Source: CAZOVB01 sp964583095 (GTDB taxonomy: Bacteria > Planctomycetota > Phycisphaerae > SM23-33). From it: DNA of 48,304 nt. Shown here piece by piece: positions 42,601 to 48,304 of the stretch. Location: assembly GCA_964583095.1 (NCBI GenBank), contig CAZOVB010000029.1:1-48304 (forward strand), written 5' to 3'. Numbering within the stretch: the first letter of the stretch is position 1; each line of letters starts with the position of its first letter. A program made the position numbers and the translations under genes. The notes under the pieces were generated by a model that saw only the letters and a program-made list of their open reading frames with translations, did not search any database and was not told the DNA's origin.

Positions 42601-42979
42601 GGTTGCGTTTGCGCTGCTGGTGGTGGAGTTGCACGCCCAGCCAGTTCCGACCGAGCAGGTCGAGGGTCTCCTGTCCCTGCCTGGGGTAGGACGCCAGGGC
42701 CTGTCGGATGCGGATCTCGTCCAGAAGCCGGGGGTCGCGGTCGTTTCGCGCCATCCAGTTCTTGAGCGTCTCATCGAGCTGCTCGAACTGCTGCGTCTGC
42801 AGGTAGTGCAGGCTGTGGTAGTAGTAATACGCGTCGGTTCCGGGAACGAGCTGCTTGAGCAGGGTGGCCCGGTCGGGGGCCAGGGCAAATTCTTCCCGGA
42901 AACCGAGAGTTCCCGCCGCAGAAAGGCTGGAGACGGCCAGGACGATTGCAAGGCACAAGAAAGCGATGCGACGAGACAT
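36665..42979 (-). CDS. Giant exported protein (2104 aa), possibly alpha-2-macroglobulin-like
   Basis: A signal peptide (residues 1-22, ending SLSAAG) is followed by an alpha-helical region to about 420. Beta-sandwich-like repeats come next, beginning HYLPGQDVTLNLKLKN (429-444) and including GVYVVDFIGNGKASRALIRV and VVLTVFNESNQLVEQAAVHL. These resemble the macroglobulin MG2/MG3 repeats of bacterial YfaS-type proteins. A Gly/Ser/Glu-rich linker lies near 1030-1060 and a highly charged Asp/Ser/Lys/Arg linker near 1330-1395. TPR-like helices lie at about 1690-1890, and the protein ends in a beta-rich domain. No CxEQ thioester is present. AAGGAG precedes ATG 42979. It has no co-directional partner. 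A role as a periplasmic or surface structural or trap protein is inference. Confidence 0.75.
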   Translation of the reverse strand: MSRRIAFLCLAIVLAVSSLSAAGTLGFREEFALAPDRATLLKQLVPGTDAYYYYHSLHYLQTQQFEQLDETLKNWMARNDRDPRLLDEIRIRQALASYPRQGQETLDLLGRNWLGVQLHHQQRKRNPGADLPHRLDQNAISRKAFAQRFALHSGSSLGRFKVPAMDWLPEAIEFNYVLRRNYLRKIQRPDYPDLVETILRDLSSQGSGGFGYLPIHSRLTLAQLDEILRKSPNLRNDSSFVYAYISRLRPPEGVDWRHDKQATRDYYARLWQFVDTLGPAHNSLKANVLYHLLKADRARGAYDWKLFLGYLKLPRQIAYVEPDYLRDESRRRYMVNLSADFGSKIAVGPIHDDQELVKSYFLEIFRRSEDWEKYNEYVRSGWLKRWFAEAKILSGQGDPEKWASLLSPAEYQQLKERVDIDFAYTRREHYLPGQDVTLNLKLKNIQTLLVKIYKVDTLNYYRSRSASIGTDIQLDGLVPNAQKKVRIENVSPFRQVRRAVELPEIQDRGVYVVDFIGNGKASRALIRVGKLHYFQTVAPSGQSVVLTVFNESNQLVEQAAVHLGLHRYQADENGRIYMPLSSEPGRKRIILESGNFATLDWLNLPGANYRLQAGFHVEQEDLLGRSEATVIVHPRLLLENTPLSIGRLEDIELDVRTQDLDGIAATRTFSDLKATMDQDLTATFRVPPRLASIHFTLRAKIEQPTTGKKIDLSAGQSFQLNGIDKTSYTHDLHLVRLPDGWAIDVLGKSGEILPDRPVRLDLRHRDVTAAISVSLKSDKAGRIHLGALKEIEHISAGSNGVARSWTLPDDRYAYPSLLHAKQGRPIRIPYMGQAEKPLPSELSLLETRSGQFYADRFDALSIQDGFVEITGLDPGDYSLWIKPAGAMVTLRVEDGEVYDSPLGSYVQGDSRSLELPEAEPMQIVSVTSDDENVLIRLANPSKLAVVHLTAVRFVPAYDLYSDLAVSLMPLPESLTPGKATTSYVTGRDIGDEYRYVLNRKDFPLLPGSMLSRPGLILNPWALRKTQTGVQKPSGGTHFEGEAEMNGRGRESRSGQAPESGKASGSGVFSNLNFLAQPAVVMANLVPDENGIVTVPRKLLEGKHHLHVVAADPYHYVYRSSVLAEPDAIYRDLRLTDNLDPEKHFIQKRKIQAFQAGETFRIADIKTAQMEIYDSLPAVYGQYLTLLNDPKLREFAFLMNWPELTDEQKRQKYSRFACHELHFFLSRKDPEFFNRVVKGYLANKKDKTFMDHYLLGDSDALREVLQPWSYSRLNMPERVLLGKALPGETPHMQTHIQDLLDLLPPESFQPGWYFRAGLAARGLEDGKMGYAGKDMSDDESAGRLHTRPMSEAEPSPRQSGARREIQSDSDKLQEKEMAKRKQDALARRRKTAADTPASIRFELDLADEEEMPAALYRRLEKTTEWAENNYYKLPIEAQNASLVDVNEFWNDFARHEGQEPFLSEKFSQASGNFTEAVLALALLDLPFQAKEHDVTTEGDTRSLKLAGPALIFHRQIQPVEKARDKTPILISQNFFRADDRYRQENNQRVDKFVTEEFLTCVVYGAQVVITNPTSSRQDLSVLIQTPRGAMPVQAGQYTQTVSMDLQPYHTQKLEYYFYFPASGDFPHYPVHVSRDEELLASAESFSFHVVAEPSKVDTESWPYISQYGSEDEVIAFIKQNNPQRLSLELIAWRMRDKTFYRRALDLLSARHVYNQTLWGYSFLHNDPARVEDYLKHSDSFIAKVGPYLKSPLLTIDPVERTLYQHLEYRPLVNARRHRLGRQRRIPNERIYQQYTSLLEILIRKGQLSHEDNMAIVYYLLLQDRVHEAMERFETIDPDALATRLQYDYFQVYLAFYQEDLEKARRITDRYKDYPVERWRKIFAAAGAQLDQIQGQDVALVDPEDRNQQQTRQAQKQPSLEMKVEDRKVTLNYQNLSEVKVNYYLMDIELLFSRKPFVQGTSQQFSYVQPNHSQRVELDEEANTHTFELPERFHSANVLVEVQAGALSASETCFANSMRVQIVENYGQLKVASAKTGKPLSKVYVKVYARTPRGEKFFKDGYTDLRGRFDYTSLSSDEIEGVSRFAILVLSEEHGAVVREASPPQR

Positions 42980-43208
42980 ATGAAAACTCCTTTTTAACGA
43001 TTACTCGTTTCTTGGTATATGGTTACGATTGCTTTGGCGTTCCCGGACCCCGGGGGGGATCCATTTTGCAATCACCCATAGACGTGTTGTACTCTTCGGC
43101 AGGGGATCTGCGCAAAGTTTGACGCCTTTTGACCGGCGGAGGTTTTGCCCCAGGCCCAGGGCGATTGTATTTTTCATGAGGAAGAGTGTTTTTCCGGAGG
43201 GTTTGCGG

Positions 43209-43445
43209 ATGGATATCAGAAGCATCGCACCAGGCAGCGCCTTTGACACAGCGGTGGAAGGCTATCGCAAGGCGACGCGGCGAATGGGCGCCGCAGCCGA
43301 AAAGATCGCTTCCGGCCGCGCCGATGCCCTCGATCCGCAATCCATGGTCGATTTGAAACTGGCAGAGCACCAGGGACGCGCCAACTTATCCGTGATTCGC
43401 GTGGCCGACAGGATGCAGGAGAGCCTATTGGACATACTGGCCTGA
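43209..43445 (+). CDS. Small protein resembling the C-terminal helix of flagellar rod proteins
   Basis: This is a 78-residue protein. The C-terminal half, DLKLAEHQGRANLSVIRVAD followed by RMQESLLDILA, resembles the conserved terminal helix of FlgC/FlgG-type axial proteins (AxxxYxANxxVIxTADxMxxxLLxI). The N terminus MDIRSIAPGSAFDTAVEGY also resembles rod or hook starts, but the middle of such proteins is absent. GGAGG lies nine bases before ATG 43209, and a good terminator follows, so it is an independent gene. The frame is open upstream, but without similarity. The true role is unknown. Confidence 0.7.
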   Translation: MDIRSIAPGSAFDTAVEGYRKATRRMGAAAEKIASGRADALDPQSMVDLKLAEHQGRANLSVIRVADRMQESLLDILA

Positions 43446-43476
43446 GCAGGCTGACGACACGGTGCACCAACTGAGG

Positions 43477-43507
43477 AACCCGCCGCACAAGAGGCCGGCG
43501 GGTTTTT
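43477..43507 (+). terminator. Rho-independent terminator after the small rod-like gene
   Basis: AACCCGCCG (43477-43485) pairs with CGGCGGGTT (43496-43504), followed by more T. It can also serve the convergent truB gene, whose stop is at 43517. Confidence 0.8.
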
Positions 43508-43516
43508 CAATGGGGT

Positions 43517-44380
43517 TCAGATCGGGTGGAAGACCTTTGCCGGCTGGAGCAGGCCGGTCTGATCGCAGAGCGAAGCGATGGCCAGAAGACGCTCTTCATG
43601 CGTCAGTGCAACCGGCCCCTGTGGGGGAGTTTGCTCGTGTTGGATTCGCTTTCCCTGGAGCAGGTCGCGGGCCTGGGCGTCGGAGACCGCCAACCGGGCC
43701 ATGCCTTCCAGCGCGCAGAGGGGGTCGATCAAATCCGCCTCCAGGTCGATCTGCTCGACGCTCTTTGCCTGGCTGATTTCGAAGGCCCCGATCCGCGTCC
43801 GCGAGAGTTCCTTGCAGTGGGCAGCGGTGGCCAGGGCTCGGCCCAGATCACGCGCGAGGGCGCGGATGTACGTTCCCGTCGCGCAGGTGATCTCCAGTTT
43901 CACAGCGTCCGAATCGAAGCTGAGCAGGTCGATGCGATGGATGGTGACACTGCGGGCAGCGAGTTTGACATCCAGGCCGCTGCGGGCCAGGCTGTAGGCC
44001 CGTCGCCCGTTGATCTTGGCAGCAGAGTGGGCCGGCGGGATCTGCCGGATCGTTCCTCGGAAGTCCTCCAGGGCTTTGCAGAGCTGCCGGTGGTCGATGG
44101 CAGGTGGGTCCTCTACGGGCTGAATCTCTCCGGTCGCGTCATCGGTGGAAGAGGAGGCGTGAAGCTGGATGGTGGTGCGGTAGGTTTTGTCGGCCTGATG
44201 GAGGTATTCGATCAGTCGTGTAGCCGATCCCGCCGCCAGGAGCAGGACGCCGGAAGCAAAGGGATCCAGGGTTCCCGCGTGTCCGACACGGGTCTTTCGG
44301 GGCAGGCGTTTACGCATTCGGGCCACAAGATCATGGCTTGTCGGACCCGGGGGTTTGCAGATGTTGTAGAAACCGAACAT
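43517..44380 (-). CDS. truB: tRNA pseudouridine(55) synthase
   Basis: This 287-residue enzyme makes pseudouridine 55 in the T-loop of tRNAs. The N-terminal GFYNICKPPGPTSHDLV, the catalytic Asp39 in GHAGTLDPFASGVL, KTYRTTIQL, and the substrate-binding CATGTYIRALARDLG define TruB. The C-terminal region is a short PUA-like part. It is alone on the minus strand, facing a convergent terminator. Confidence 0.96.
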   Translation of the reverse strand: MFGFYNICKPPGPTSHDLVARMRKRLPRKTRVGHAGTLDPFASGVLLLAAGSATRLIEYLHQADKTYRTTIQLHASSSTDDATGEIQPVEDPPAIDHRQLCKALEDFRGTIRQIPPAHSAAKINGRRAYSLARSGLDVKLAARSVTIHRIDLLSFDSDAVKLEITCATGTYIRALARDLGRALATAAHCKELSRTRIGAFEISQAKSVEQIDLEADLIDPLCALEGMARLAVSDAQARDLLQGKRIQHEQTPPQGPVALTHEERLLAIASLCDQTGLLQPAKVFHPI

Positions 44381-44521
44381 GAAGGCAGAATACCAACCGG
44401 GGACGTCCGGGACAACCGGGTCCCAAGACGTTCATGAAATCCGGCGGGACTGGCCGATATAGCAGGGTGTCCCGAAAGGGTTCGGTAGTCCGATATCGCC
44501 CGTGGCGGAAGGTTGTGTTTT

Positions 44522-45010
44522 ATGCGTCAAGAACCCGGAAGAATGCTTTTGCACCTGGAAGCTATCGAGCAGAGCCAGACCTTCAGCCTGGATCAGGCCC
44601 AGAGAAGCCTGGTTCTGGTCTCCCGGATCGTATCGGACATCGTGGATCATTTCGGGAGGCTCCTGCAACTCCAGGCTGCCATGGAAAAGGCCCACAAAGA
44701 GGCAGACTCCCAGACCTTCCAGGCTTGCCGGGAAGATATCCGACGGATCTTCGGCTGCCTCCAGGCCTGTCGCAGCGAGATCGAGCAAATGGGCGCCAAG
44801 CTCAAGGACTGGGGAAAGGGCATCGTTCACTTCCCGCTGAGCTATCAAGGCCGCACCGTGCAACTCTGCTGGAAGCACGGGGAAGAGAACATTTCCTGTT
44901 GGCATGAAATCGGCGCCTGCGGAAGTGACCGCAGACCGCTGGGGACGTTAACGGGGCTGGGCGAGTACATTCCTCGCGAGCAGCCGGCCAAGGTCTCTCC
45001 AAAAGCCTGA
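44522..45010 (+). CDS. DUF2203 family protein
   Basis: This 162-residue protein matches the DUF2203 pattern: an N-terminal helix beginning TFSLDQAQRSLVLVSRIVSD, a helical middle, and the C-terminal GAKLKDWGKGIVHFPLSYQG, then VQLCWKHGEENISCWHEI ending in RRPL. The two Cys and the His in this last part may bind a metal (inference). No function is established. ATG 44522 is nine bases after GGAAGG; TTG 44513 is an alternative. It is convergent with the topoisomerase gene, eight bases away. Confidence 0.8.
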   Translation: MRQEPGRMLLHLEAIEQSQTFSLDQAQRSLVLVSRIVSDIVDHFGRLLQLQAAMEKAHKEADSQTFQACREDIRRIFGCLQACRSEIEQMGAKLKDWGKGIVHFPLSYQGRTVQLCWKHGEENISCWHEIGACGSDRRPLGTLTGLGEYIPREQPAKVSPKA

Positions 45011-45018
45011 CAGACAGG

Positions 45019-46866
45019 CTACATCTTTCGGCTGCGCTCCAGGACGTCCTTGAGATCCTCGCAGACCGATTCGGTCTGCTTTTCATTGAGCGTAAGGATG
45101 TCCTGCAGGGCTTCTCCGATAGCGGGGATATACTTCTGGATGTAGCTTCGCTTTTTGAGCTCCTGCTTCATCCGCGTGTGTTTGCGGATGTGGGAGCCGA
45201 GTTTTCGACCGCATTCCTGCAGGGCCAGGCGAATCTCCTTGAGAATTTCCGGATACGACGCGATGGCCTCCTTGGATTCGCTGGTAAACGGAACCCAGAC
45301 CGAACCCATGTGAATCACGACTGTCAGGTCTCCCACCGGCATGGAACCTTTGGGCTGATTGAGTCCGTAGCCGCGCCAGTTCATCCCCGTCACCGCCTTG
45401 CTCGTTACGCACGCGCCCTGCTGGTATTGCAGCGGGACACGGTTGGCAAAGCGTATCAGCTTGGCCTGGGGGCTCTGGTCTTCGTCGTCCCTGCTGCGCT
45501 TGGAGACCTTCGATTCCCCGGGGGTCTCCTTGTCCCTGTCGGTCTTTTCGGGCTTGCCGTAGGCGATGGCGGCTTCGATGACAAACGGATTGCCTCGGTA
45601 GACGGCCGGCTTGCGCGTGACGGAGGTGTAGAACGCGGCGTCAACGACGGTTTTGAGCCCCGCGATGAGTTGCTCCTGGCCAATGGGAACGACGCAGTCG
45701 GTGGAGGGAGCGAGGATTTTGACCTGGTTCAGCGCGTCGTAGATCTTCCGGGCGTCGTCGCCGTTGAGTCGCCGGGGTCGGGTCCGCGAGGTGAAGCCCG
45801 CCATTTCGATGACCTGCCCGGCCACGCGCGGCGAAACACGGGAAAACTCGCCGGTGAGGAACTGCTGAAGCGTCTTACCCTTGGTGTCCTGCAGCATTTT
45901 GATCAGGACGCCCAGTTCGATCCCGTGCGGGTGGGGTTTGATCTGTCTCGGCGTGGGGGGCAGTTCGTGAACCGAGGCGGGGTAATGCTCATCCCTGCCG
46001 TCGGGAGCCTGATAGTGAAGCGTCACGTGCGGATTGGCGATGACTGTCTGCTGGAGGTAGTCGTCGACGCTCTGCCTGCCGCGCAGATAGCGGGCTTCCA
46101 GTTCGATGCTCACCTTCGTGCCGTGGGGCTCATCCCACTGGACGGTCTGGTCGGTAATGATAGCCGGCTTGTTCTTCTTGGTATCGATCTGCAGTTCGTA
46201 GTAGTGGGCTTCGGCCCGCGGGCTGGTGCGGGAGACAATGCAGACACTCTTACCGGTGGTGAGCAGGCCGTACATGCCCGCGGCACTGATGCCGATGCCC
46301 TGCTGGCCCCGGCTCATGCGAAGGCGGTGGAACTTGCTGCCGTAGAGCAGTCGACCGAAGATGTTGGGAATCTGCTTCTTGACGATTCCGGGCCCGTTGT
46401 CCTGGATGGTGACGCGGTAATGCGTCTCGCCGAGTTGCTCGATGGTGATGCTCACTTCCGGGGCGATGCCGGCTTCCTCGCAGGCATCCAGGGAGTTGTC
46501 CACCGCTTCCTTGACGGTTGTGAGCAGGGCTTTGCGGGGGTTGTCGAACCCGAGCAGGTGGCGGTTCTTGGCGAAGAACTCGCTGACCGAAATCGATCGC
46601 TGCGAAGCGGCCATACTCTCTGCCGTTGCGTAGCGGGATTTCTTGCTGGAACGTTTGGTTTTGGCCGGCGCCGGTTTCTTTGGCGAGGCCTTGGTCCTTT
46701 TGGCAGCAGCCTTGCTGGTTGACCTGGCTTTCTTGCCGGCCTTCTTTGGAACGGCCTTTTGGGTCTTTTTCGTGGCTGCTGTTTTGCGGCTCTTTCCGGC
46801 CGACTTTTTGCCGGGAGCGGTTTTTGCCGATTTCCGAGTGGATTTCGCAGTCTTCCTCTTCGCCAT
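45019..46866 (-). CDS. top6B: Type IIB DNA topoisomerase VI subunit B with a basic N-terminal tail
   Basis: This 615-residue protein has an N-terminal tail (residues 1-80) almost entirely of Lys, Ala, Ser, Thr, Pro and Arg, like histone H1. A GHKL ATPase follows: KEAVDNSLDA (Glu120, Asn124), QDNGPGI (155-161), and YGSKFHRLRMSRGQQGIGIS (about 175-194), the lid typical of Top6B. An H2TH segment (about 340-400, RVSPRVAGQVIEMAGF) and a transducer domain follow, with WVPFTSESKEAIASYPEI near the end. All core parts of archaeal Top6B are present. The DNA-cleaving A subunit (Spo11-like) is not adjacent on either side. ATG 46866 has AAGGA upstream. The gene follows a DUF502 gene by 19 bases. Confidence 0.92.
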   Translation of the reverse strand: MAKRKTAKSTRKSAKTAPGKKSAGKSRKTAATKKTQKAVPKKAGKKARSTSKAAAKRTKASPKKPAPAKTKRSSKKSRYATAESMAASQRSISVSEFFAKNRHLLGFDNPRKALLTTVKEAVDNSLDACEEAGIAPEVSITIEQLGETHYRVTIQDNGPGIVKKQIPNIFGRLLYGSKFHRLRMSRGQQGIGISAAGMYGLLTTGKSVCIVSRTSPRAEAHYYELQIDTKKNKPAIITDQTVQWDEPHGTKVSIELEARYLRGRQSVDDYLQQTVIANPHVTLHYQAPDGRDEHYPASVHELPPTPRQIKPHPHGIELGVLIKMLQDTKGKTLQQFLTGEFSRVSPRVAGQVIEMAGFTSRTRPRRLNGDDARKIYDALNQVKILAPSTDCVVPIGQEQLIAGLKTVVDAAFYTSVTRKPAVYRGNPFVIEAAIAYGKPEKTDRDKETPGESKVSKRSRDDEDQSPQAKLIRFANRVPLQYQQGACVTSKAVTGMNWRGYGLNQPKGSMPVGDLTVVIHMGSVWVPFTSESKEAIASYPEILKEIRLALQECGRKLGSHIRKHTRMKQELKKRSYIQKYIPAIGEALQDILTLNEKQTESVCEDLKDVLERSRKM

Positions 46867-46885
46867 CCTTGGCTTCCTTGACGCT

Positions 46886-47536
46886 CTAGGAATGATCCTG
46901 CAGCTTGGGGTTCTCTTTGCCGGCGGGGACACGTTCCGGCGCGGTAGCGCCCACGTGAGCGGTGGCACAGAGCTTGAGGCACTGGTCGACGGACATGTCG
47001 ATTTCCACGACCTGGGAGGCCGGTACGTAGAAGACAGGCCCGCCGAACATGTACGCAAATGGCTGATAGATGGCCACCCGGTGCTCTTCTGTGTTGTCTT
47101 CTACGCCCAGGGGCCGAACGTTGGTCTGGATGCCGAGGATCATCGTGTCGGTTCCGGGCTGCTTGTAGAGGACGACCTTGCCCATTTTCTCGGCGTCTCC
47201 GCCGAAGAGGTTCAGCAGGTCGCGAACGGATTCGTAGACGGTTCTGATCCCGGGCAGCCTGGAGAGGACGCGGTCGGTCAGTCGGAAGAATCCGCCAAAG
47301 AGCCACGATCGTGTCATCCATCCCACCACGTAGAGCAGGACCAGGATCACCGGCAGACCGATCAGGACCCGGTAGTCGGCGAGCTGCCCCCGGTTCATCT
47401 CGGGCCAGAGCGGGGCGATGATCGCCGCACCCAGTTGCCCGATGGAGGTGATCGCCCACCAGAGAACCCAGAACGTCGCTGCCAGGGGGACGATCGTCAG
47501 CACGCCGGTCAGGAGAATCTGCATCTGCTTGTTCAT
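46886..47536 (-). CDS. DUF502 family membrane protein
   Basis: This 216-residue protein has two membrane segments (about 7-30, LLTGVLTIVPLAATFWVLWW, and about 55-78, VLIGLPVILVLLYVVGWM). The family blocks RLTDRVLSRLPGIRTVYESV, VVLYKQPGTDTMILGIQTN, and YMFGGPVFYVPASQV are present. DUF502 proteins are widespread in bacteria without an assigned function. ATG 47536 puts the first membrane segment at the usual distance; an ATG 63 bases upstream is possible. It is likely co-transcribed with the topoisomerase gene 19 bases downstream. Confidence 0.9.
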   Translation of the reverse strand: MNKQMQILLTGVLTIVPLAATFWVLWWAITSIGQLGAAIIAPLWPEMNRGQLADYRVLIGLPVILVLLYVVGWMTRSWLFGGFFRLTDRVLSRLPGIRTVYESVRDLLNLFGGDAEKMGKVVLYKQPGTDTMILGIQTNVRPLGVEDNTEEHRVAIYQPFAYMFGGPVFYVPASQVVEIDMSVDQCLKLCATAHVGATAPERVPAGKENPKLQDHS

Positions 47537-47633
47537 GGTCGCACCCGATACGGGGACAGGAAGACGATTTGCGGCCCCTGCCGCATTGTCGCCGGGCATT
47601 GTAGCGAATCGCAGAGCGGATGTCAGGGGGAGA

Positions 47634-48176
47634 TCAGCCCAGTTCGAAGATCGACTGGATCTTGACCAGCGTGAGTTCCTCCGGGAAGGCGTGGAAAGTG
47701 AAGACGTGCAGTTCGTGCGGCTTGGCCTCGTAGTCGATGAAGGTAAAGGGCGTGAGCTGTCGGCTCATCCACATGGGGAAGGGGACGAAGAGGCCCCGGC
47801 GGGACCCGATCCGGGCCAGGTCGTGATGTGTCCTGGAGTAGACCTCCGGGCTCATGTTCTCGACCTGGAGGTTCATCATGTAGTTGATGCCCTTGACCCT
47901 CTTGCGCTGGTGGTCGCGTTCACCGCGGACGGGCAGATCCAGCAGAACGCCGCGCTGAGGAAGGGGAGCGGAGGATTCCGCGACGGCCTCGACCAGCGAA
48001 AAACCATCGCGATAGAAACCGATGCTGTGGGTGCAGCCGGTGACCCAGATCTGGGCATCCCAGCCGGCCTTGACCACGTGATGGTCGTAATAGATATCGA
48101 ACAGCTCCGGGTGCAGGGGCCTGTCGTAGAGGTAAAACCGCAGGGATCCGAGTTGTTGTTTCTGGCCAATGCTCAT
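47634..48176 (-). CDS. Uncharacterised protein, perhaps DUF2617-like
   Basis: This is a soluble 180-residue protein without a signal peptide or membrane segment. It has conserved-looking aromatic/His stretches: LHPELFDIYYDHHVVKAGWD, TGCTHSIGFYRDGFSLVEAV, INYMMNLQVE and LHVFTFHAFPEELTLVKIQS. The spacing of an acidic N-terminal region and a beta-rich core reminds me of DUF2617, but I am not certain. GAGG lies 11 bases before ATG 48176, and a good promoter lies upstream. It precedes the DUF502 and topoisomerase genes with a 97-base gap. Confidence 0.7.
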   Translation of the reverse strand: MSIGQKQQLGSLRFYLYDRPLHPELFDIYYDHHVVKAGWDAQIWVTGCTHSIGFYRDGFSLVEAVAESSAPLPQRGVLLDLPVRGERDHQRKRVKGINYMMNLQVENMSPEVYSRTHHDLARIGSRRGLFVPFPMWMSRQLTPFTFIDYEAKPHELHVFTFHAFPEELTLVKIQSIFELG

Positions 48177-48203
48177 GGGTACCGGTCCTCATTTCACAAA
48201 GCT

Positions 48204-48232
48204 ATTATAGCGTCTATGACCGGCTGGGAAAA
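48204..48232 (-). promoter_or_regulatory. Candidate promoter for the 48176-45019 gene run
   Basis: On the minus strand a perfect TATAAT (48209-48204) follows a 17-base spacer from a weak -35, TTTTCC (48232-48227). Transcription would begin near 48197, about 20 bases before ATG 48176. Bases 48233-48304 at the window end show nothing else. Confidence 0.45.
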
Positions 48233-48304
48233 CGGTTTGGGCTCCTGGACAGCGATTCCGCAGAGATGTGTGTTGTGTCAGCTTTGACGGTGAGTTGCGT
48301 GTGT

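Noticed and set aside
36665..42979. Long open frames on the plus strand inside the giant gene (for example 37235-38908 and 41081-42997)
   Set aside because: They are antisense shadows in GC-rich DNA. Their translations lack domains and ribosome-binding sites, while the minus-strand frame has a signal peptide, Shine-Dalgarno and coherent domains.
36665..42979. Thioester-type alpha-2-macroglobulin
   Set aside because: No CxEQ motif occurs anywhere in the translation, and no pbpC-like gene is adjacent, so the protease-trap mechanism cannot be claimed.
1..48304. tRNA genes, rRNA genes, CRISPR arrays, prophage genes
   Set aside because: Intergenic regions were read for T-loop-like motifs, regularly spaced repeats and phage-type products; none was found.

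Overview
The window looks like chromosomal DNA of a GC-rich planctomycete, most likely of the class Phycisphaerae. This is inferred from a surface protein with the planctomycete-type LEPxxRRLLS N-terminal motif, two PEP-CTERM proteins, a sulfatase and glycoside hydrolases, small zinc-ribbon membrane proteins, and a bacterial topoisomerase VI B subunit. No rRNA, tRNA, CRISPR array or prophage was seen. One transposase, of the ISL3 family, lies near the left edge.

Layout. (1) 1-1798: the tail of an unidentified gene, an ISL3-type transposase whose first expected catalytic Asp is Asn, and a long hairpin. (2) 1799-4243: a LEPR-motif, parallel beta-helix, dockerin-like surface protein. (3) 4306-6086 (minus): trpS and scpA. 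(4) 6243-11746 (plus): a lipoprotein HtrA protease with four PDZ-like repeats, a secreted HtrA-like pseudoprotease, a strong terminator, a rubredoxin without a normal start codon, and a zinc-ribbon/membrane/beta-propeller protein. (5) 11792-17755 (minus): a compact operon gcvT-gcvH-gcvPA-gcvPB-lipB-lipA with several overlapping start/stop codons. It encodes the glycine cleavage proteins except the L protein, together with the enzymes that lipoylate GcvH. (6) 18086-23300 (plus): pheA, tpiA, secG (with a large unusual C-terminal extension), yicC, gmk, rpoZ and coaC, a housekeeping run.

(7) 23308-32556: a carbohydrate region. The minus strand carries a PEP-CTERM protein, a secreted GH95-like hydrolase, a sulfatase without a signal peptide, an NAD-dependent epimerase/dehydratase and an SDR. 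A divergent LacI/AraC hybrid regulator and a GH28-like protein follow on the plus strand. A 19-bp palindrome between the regulator and the PEP-CTERM gene is the best operator candidate. (8) 32863-36585: a second PEP-CTERM protein (minus), then glnS and an aldo/keto reductase (plus). (9) 36665-42979 (minus): one giant 2104-residue exported protein, distantly reminiscent of alpha-2-macroglobulin-like proteins. (10) 43209-48176: a 78-residue protein resembling the C-terminal helix of flagellar rod proteins, truB, a DUF2203-type protein, an archaeal-type topoisomerase VI B subunit with a histone-H1-like Lys/Ala-rich tail and no adjacent A subunit, a DUF502 membrane protein, and an uncharacterised protein.

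The least explained items are the orphan topoisomerase VI B with its basic tail, the SecG fusion, the giant exported protein, the HtrA/pseudo-HtrA pair, and the rubredoxin start.
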